A DNA stretch of 64,000 bases from NCBI RefSeq assembly GCF_003584135.1, contig NZ_QXFI01000033.1:248001-312000 (forward strand), in the 5' to 3' direction. The notes under the pieces are model-generated. The model saw only the letters and a program-made list of their open reading frames with translations, was not told where the DNA came from and made no database searches. Below are positions 61,842 through 64,000 of the stretch, piece by piece (position 1 is the stretch's first letter; every line of letters starts with the position of its first letter). The stretch comes from Flagellimonas pelagia (lineage in GTDB: Bacteria > Bacteroidota > Bacteroidia > Flavobacteriales > Flavobacteriaceae). The translations under genes were made by a program, and so were the position numbers.

Positions 61842-64000
61842 TTAAGCCTCGTGGGTGTTTCTTACCTTAACATGATAGAACACATTGGGTTTTGTTCCCA
61901 CATGCTCCAATAGGTGGTACATTCTATCATCTTCCTTCAACTTGGCCACTTTGCTTTCTTTATCGTTGACATCCCCAAAGACCATGGCACCTGTGCTACA
62001 AGCGGCGGAACATGCTGTTTGGAACTCCCCGTCCTTGATGACCCTTCCATCCCTCTTGGCATCCAAGATGGTCTTTTGGGTCATTTGGATACACATGGAG
62101 CATTTTTCCATAACACCTCGGGAGCGAACATTCACATCTGGGTTGATAACCATTTTACCCAAATCGTTGTTCATATTGAAGTTGAACTCGTCGTTGTTGT
62201 TGTACAAGAACCAGTTGAACCTACGTACTTTATAAGGACAGTTGTTGGCACAATACCTAGTACCCACGCAACGGTTGTAGGCCATATGGTTCTGACCTTG
62301 CCTACTGTGCGATGTTGCCGCAACCGGACAAACCGTTTCACAAGGAGCATGGTTACAGTGCTGGCACATTACCGGCTGGAAGGCCACCTGTGGATTGGCA
62401 GATGCATCTTCCATCTCCCTGAATCCGCCCAAGGAGCCTTTTTCTCCCCAAAGGCCGTCCATGCTTTCCTTTTTCTCGTTGTCTTCCTCAAAAGTCTCTT
62501 CGGAAGAGTAATATCTATCGATGCGCAACCAGTGCATATCACGGGAACGACGCATTTCTCTTTTACCTACCACAGGAACGTTGTTCTCTGCATGACAAGC
62601 GATCACACAAGCCCCACATCCTGTACAAGCATTCAAATCGATGGACAGGTTGAAGTGGTGTCCGATGGAACGATCAAAAGATTCCCAAAGATCGGCGTCA
62701 GGTGACGTAACAGGAATTTCTTGATGGTTCAAGGAAACCTCAGGCATGTGGTTCCACTCGTGATGGTCTTTGGTATTGAAGATTTCCAAGGTGGTTTCCT
62801 TGATGATATCCCCCCTACCCATCAACGTTTTGTGGGATTGGATACAGGCGAACTCGTGAACACCTGCAGCTTTTTCAACCGTCACAGATTGCACATTGGC
62901 AAAATTGCCGTACAACGTATAGGCGTTCACACCAGTGGCCATTTCATCCTGCATACCGGCTTTCTTGCCATATCCGAAAGAAAGTCCAACGGTACCCACC
63001 GCCTGACCTGGCTGCACGATTACTGGAACATTTTCCAGCACCTTGCCATCCACGGTCAATTTGGCATAGTCTCCATTAAGACCTCCGTCCGCTACAATTT
63101 CATTTTCAAAGCCCCACTTTTCAGCATCGGCTTTGGATACGGTCACATAGTTGTCCCAAGACACCCTGGAAATAGGATCGGGAAACTCTTGCAACCATGG
63201 GTTGTTGGCCTGACGGCCATCCCCCATACCGGTTTTGGAATACAAAACCAACTCGGTTCCAGCACTTGTGGCATTCACCAAAGAGCGAATGGCAGAAGCA
63301 ATCGGCACCACAGTGGTCTCTTCTCCCTCCGTTGTATCGGCGGAAACCATTTCGGCAGTTTCTTCACCTTCAACAGCTGGAGCCATGAAAACACCATCTT
63401 GCAAGGCTTTGTTCCAAGAACCGCCCTGAAGGATATCGGTACTCCATGTTTCCTTGATGTAATCGTAATAGGTTTTCTCCATGCCCATCCAGCCCAACAA
63501 AGCCGTTTGGAACTGTTTGGTATCGAACAACTCGCGGATTGCGGGTTGCATCAAGCTATATTGTCCTTTCTTGAACTGTGCGTCACCCCAAGACTCCAAA
63601 TAGTGGGAAGCAGCCCCAACATAGTTGGCAGCTTGTGCCGTTTCATCATTGTTGAATGAAAAGGCAACGGACAAATCCACTTTTTCAAGTCCAGAGACAA
63701 ACTCTTCTGAATTGGGAAGGGTGTACACTGGGTTCACACCATCCATAAGCAATGCCCCAACGCGACCTGCATTCATATCGGCAACCAACTTGGTTACCTT
63801 GGCAGTATCTCCTTGGCGGATGTATTTTGGATTTTCAGTATCGAAAGCCTCACTGGCCAACAATTTGTTGATGGCCAATACCACGGTCTGCGCATTTACA
63901 TCGTTCAGACCAGTGACCACAACAGCTTTGCTGCCTGCTTTTTTAATTTCTGTGGCTACTTTTTCAACAGCTTCATCAACATCGGAAGTACCACCTCCCA
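61842..64000 (-). CDS. actB: Alternative complex III iron-sulfur subunit ActB, partial
   Basis: The frame is open to the right edge (64000), so the N-terminus lies outside the window; 719 residues are seen. The first part resembles an inactive molybdopterin-oxidoreductase domain without visible cofactor motifs here. The last 250 residues are a ferredoxin-like domain with four cysteine groups: CTGCGACVIAC, CQHCNHAPCETVC, CVGTRYCANNCP and CSMCIQ plus CSAAC, which hold iron-sulfur clusters. It takes electrons from ActC and feeds the cytochromes. An acidic insertion (EGEETAEMVSADTTEGEE) lies about mid-length. It is the first visible gene of the operon; actA should lie upstream. Confidence 0.94.
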   Translation of the reverse strand, partial: GGGTSDVDEAVEKVATEIKKAGSKAVVVTGLNDVNAQTVVLAINKLLASEAFDTENPKYIRQGDTAKVTKLVADMNAGRVGALLMDGVNPVYTLPNSEEFVSGLEKVDLSVAFSFNNDETAQAANYVGAASHYLESWGDAQFKKGQYSLMQPAIRELFDTKQFQTALLGWMGMEKTYYDYIKETWSTDILQGGSWNKALQDGVFMAPAVEGEETAEMVSADTTEGEETTVVPIASAIRSLVNATSAGTELVLYSKTGMGDGRQANNPWLQEFPDPISRVSWDNYVTVSKADAEKWGFENEIVADGGLNGDYAKLTVDGKVLENVPVIVQPGQAVGTVGLSFGYGKKAGMQDEMATGVNAYTLYGNFANVQSVTVEKAAGVHEFACIQSHKTLMGRGDIIKETTLEIFNTKDHHEWNHMPEVSLNHQEIPVTSPDADLWESFDRSIGHHFNLSIDLNACTGCGACVIACHAENNVPVVGKREMRRSRDMHWLRIDRYYSSEETFEEDNEKKESMDGLWGEKGSLGGFREMEDASANPQVAFQPVMCQHCNHAPCETVCPVAATSHSRQGQNHMAYNRCVGTRYCANNCPYKVRRFNWFLYNNNDEFNFNMNNDLGKMVINPDVNVRSRGVMEKCSMCIQMTQKTILDAKRDGRVIKDGEFQTACSAACSTGAMVFGDVNDKESKVAKLKEDDRMYHLLEHVGTKPNVFYHVKVRNTHEA

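Overview
The window reads as chromosomal DNA of a marine-type Flavobacteriaceae bacterium (phylum Bacteroidota). The evidence is the type IX secretion and gliding genes (a SprA/Sov translocon, two PorP/SprF proteins, a gliding-type C-terminal sorting domain), an alternative complex III feeding a cytochrome c oxidase, the gene string maeB-ruvA-sprA-gcvH-vanZ-tonB-ctaB, and promoters of the Bacteroidota form TTTG-N19/20-TAnnTTTG. A Muricauda/Allomuricauda-like genus is only a guess. Nearly all of the sequence is coding; no gene-free gap exceeds 300 bases. I saw no tRNA, rRNA, CRISPR array, insertion sequence or prophage.

Bases 1-16,100: the end of an S9 peptidase, an Nramp-like transporter with altered metal-site motifs, a three-gene T9SS adhesin module (OmpA-type protein, PorP/SprF protein, 1233-residue repeat adhesin), fabD, a gamma-carbonic-anhydrase-type protein, a LytTR two-component pair, a divergent VWA-domain gene and a second PorP/SprF gene. 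The gap at 10,418-10,696 holds REP-like palindromic repeats. The LytTR-VWA gap holds a 21-bp-period direct repeat that may be a LytTR site.

Bases 16,100-30,700: an Nfu protein with a doubled N-domain, dodecin, a DUF255 thioredoxin-fold lipoprotein, an MscS channel, tsaB, and a large tripartite efflux operon. That operon has four MacB/FtsX-type permeases, two membrane-fusion proteins, one ATPase and one TolC, and it looks like a tandem duplication of a permease-permease-adaptor unit.

Bases 30,700-37,600: cytochrome oxidase biogenesis and accessory genes (small CxxC membrane protein, DUF420, SCO, a cysteine-free SCO-like paralogue, oxidase subunit IV, two subunit III proteins, heme O synthase), then tonB, vanZ and gcvH. 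Bases 37,600-50,200: sprA (7.1 kb), ruvA, maeB, a sugar-type MFS transporter and queG.

Bases 50,200-54,600: a putative exported sulfur module (two DsrE-like proteins and a TsdA-like diheme cytochrome c), ruvB and a DUF2807 protein. Bases 54,600-64,000: the respiratory operon actB-C-D-E-F-coxB-ctaD, transcribed right to left, with actB running off the right edge. ActB-F would oxidise menaquinol and pass electrons through cytochrome c to CoxB/CtaD; the subunit III/IV, heme O and SCO genes 20 kb away complete or mature the same oxidase.
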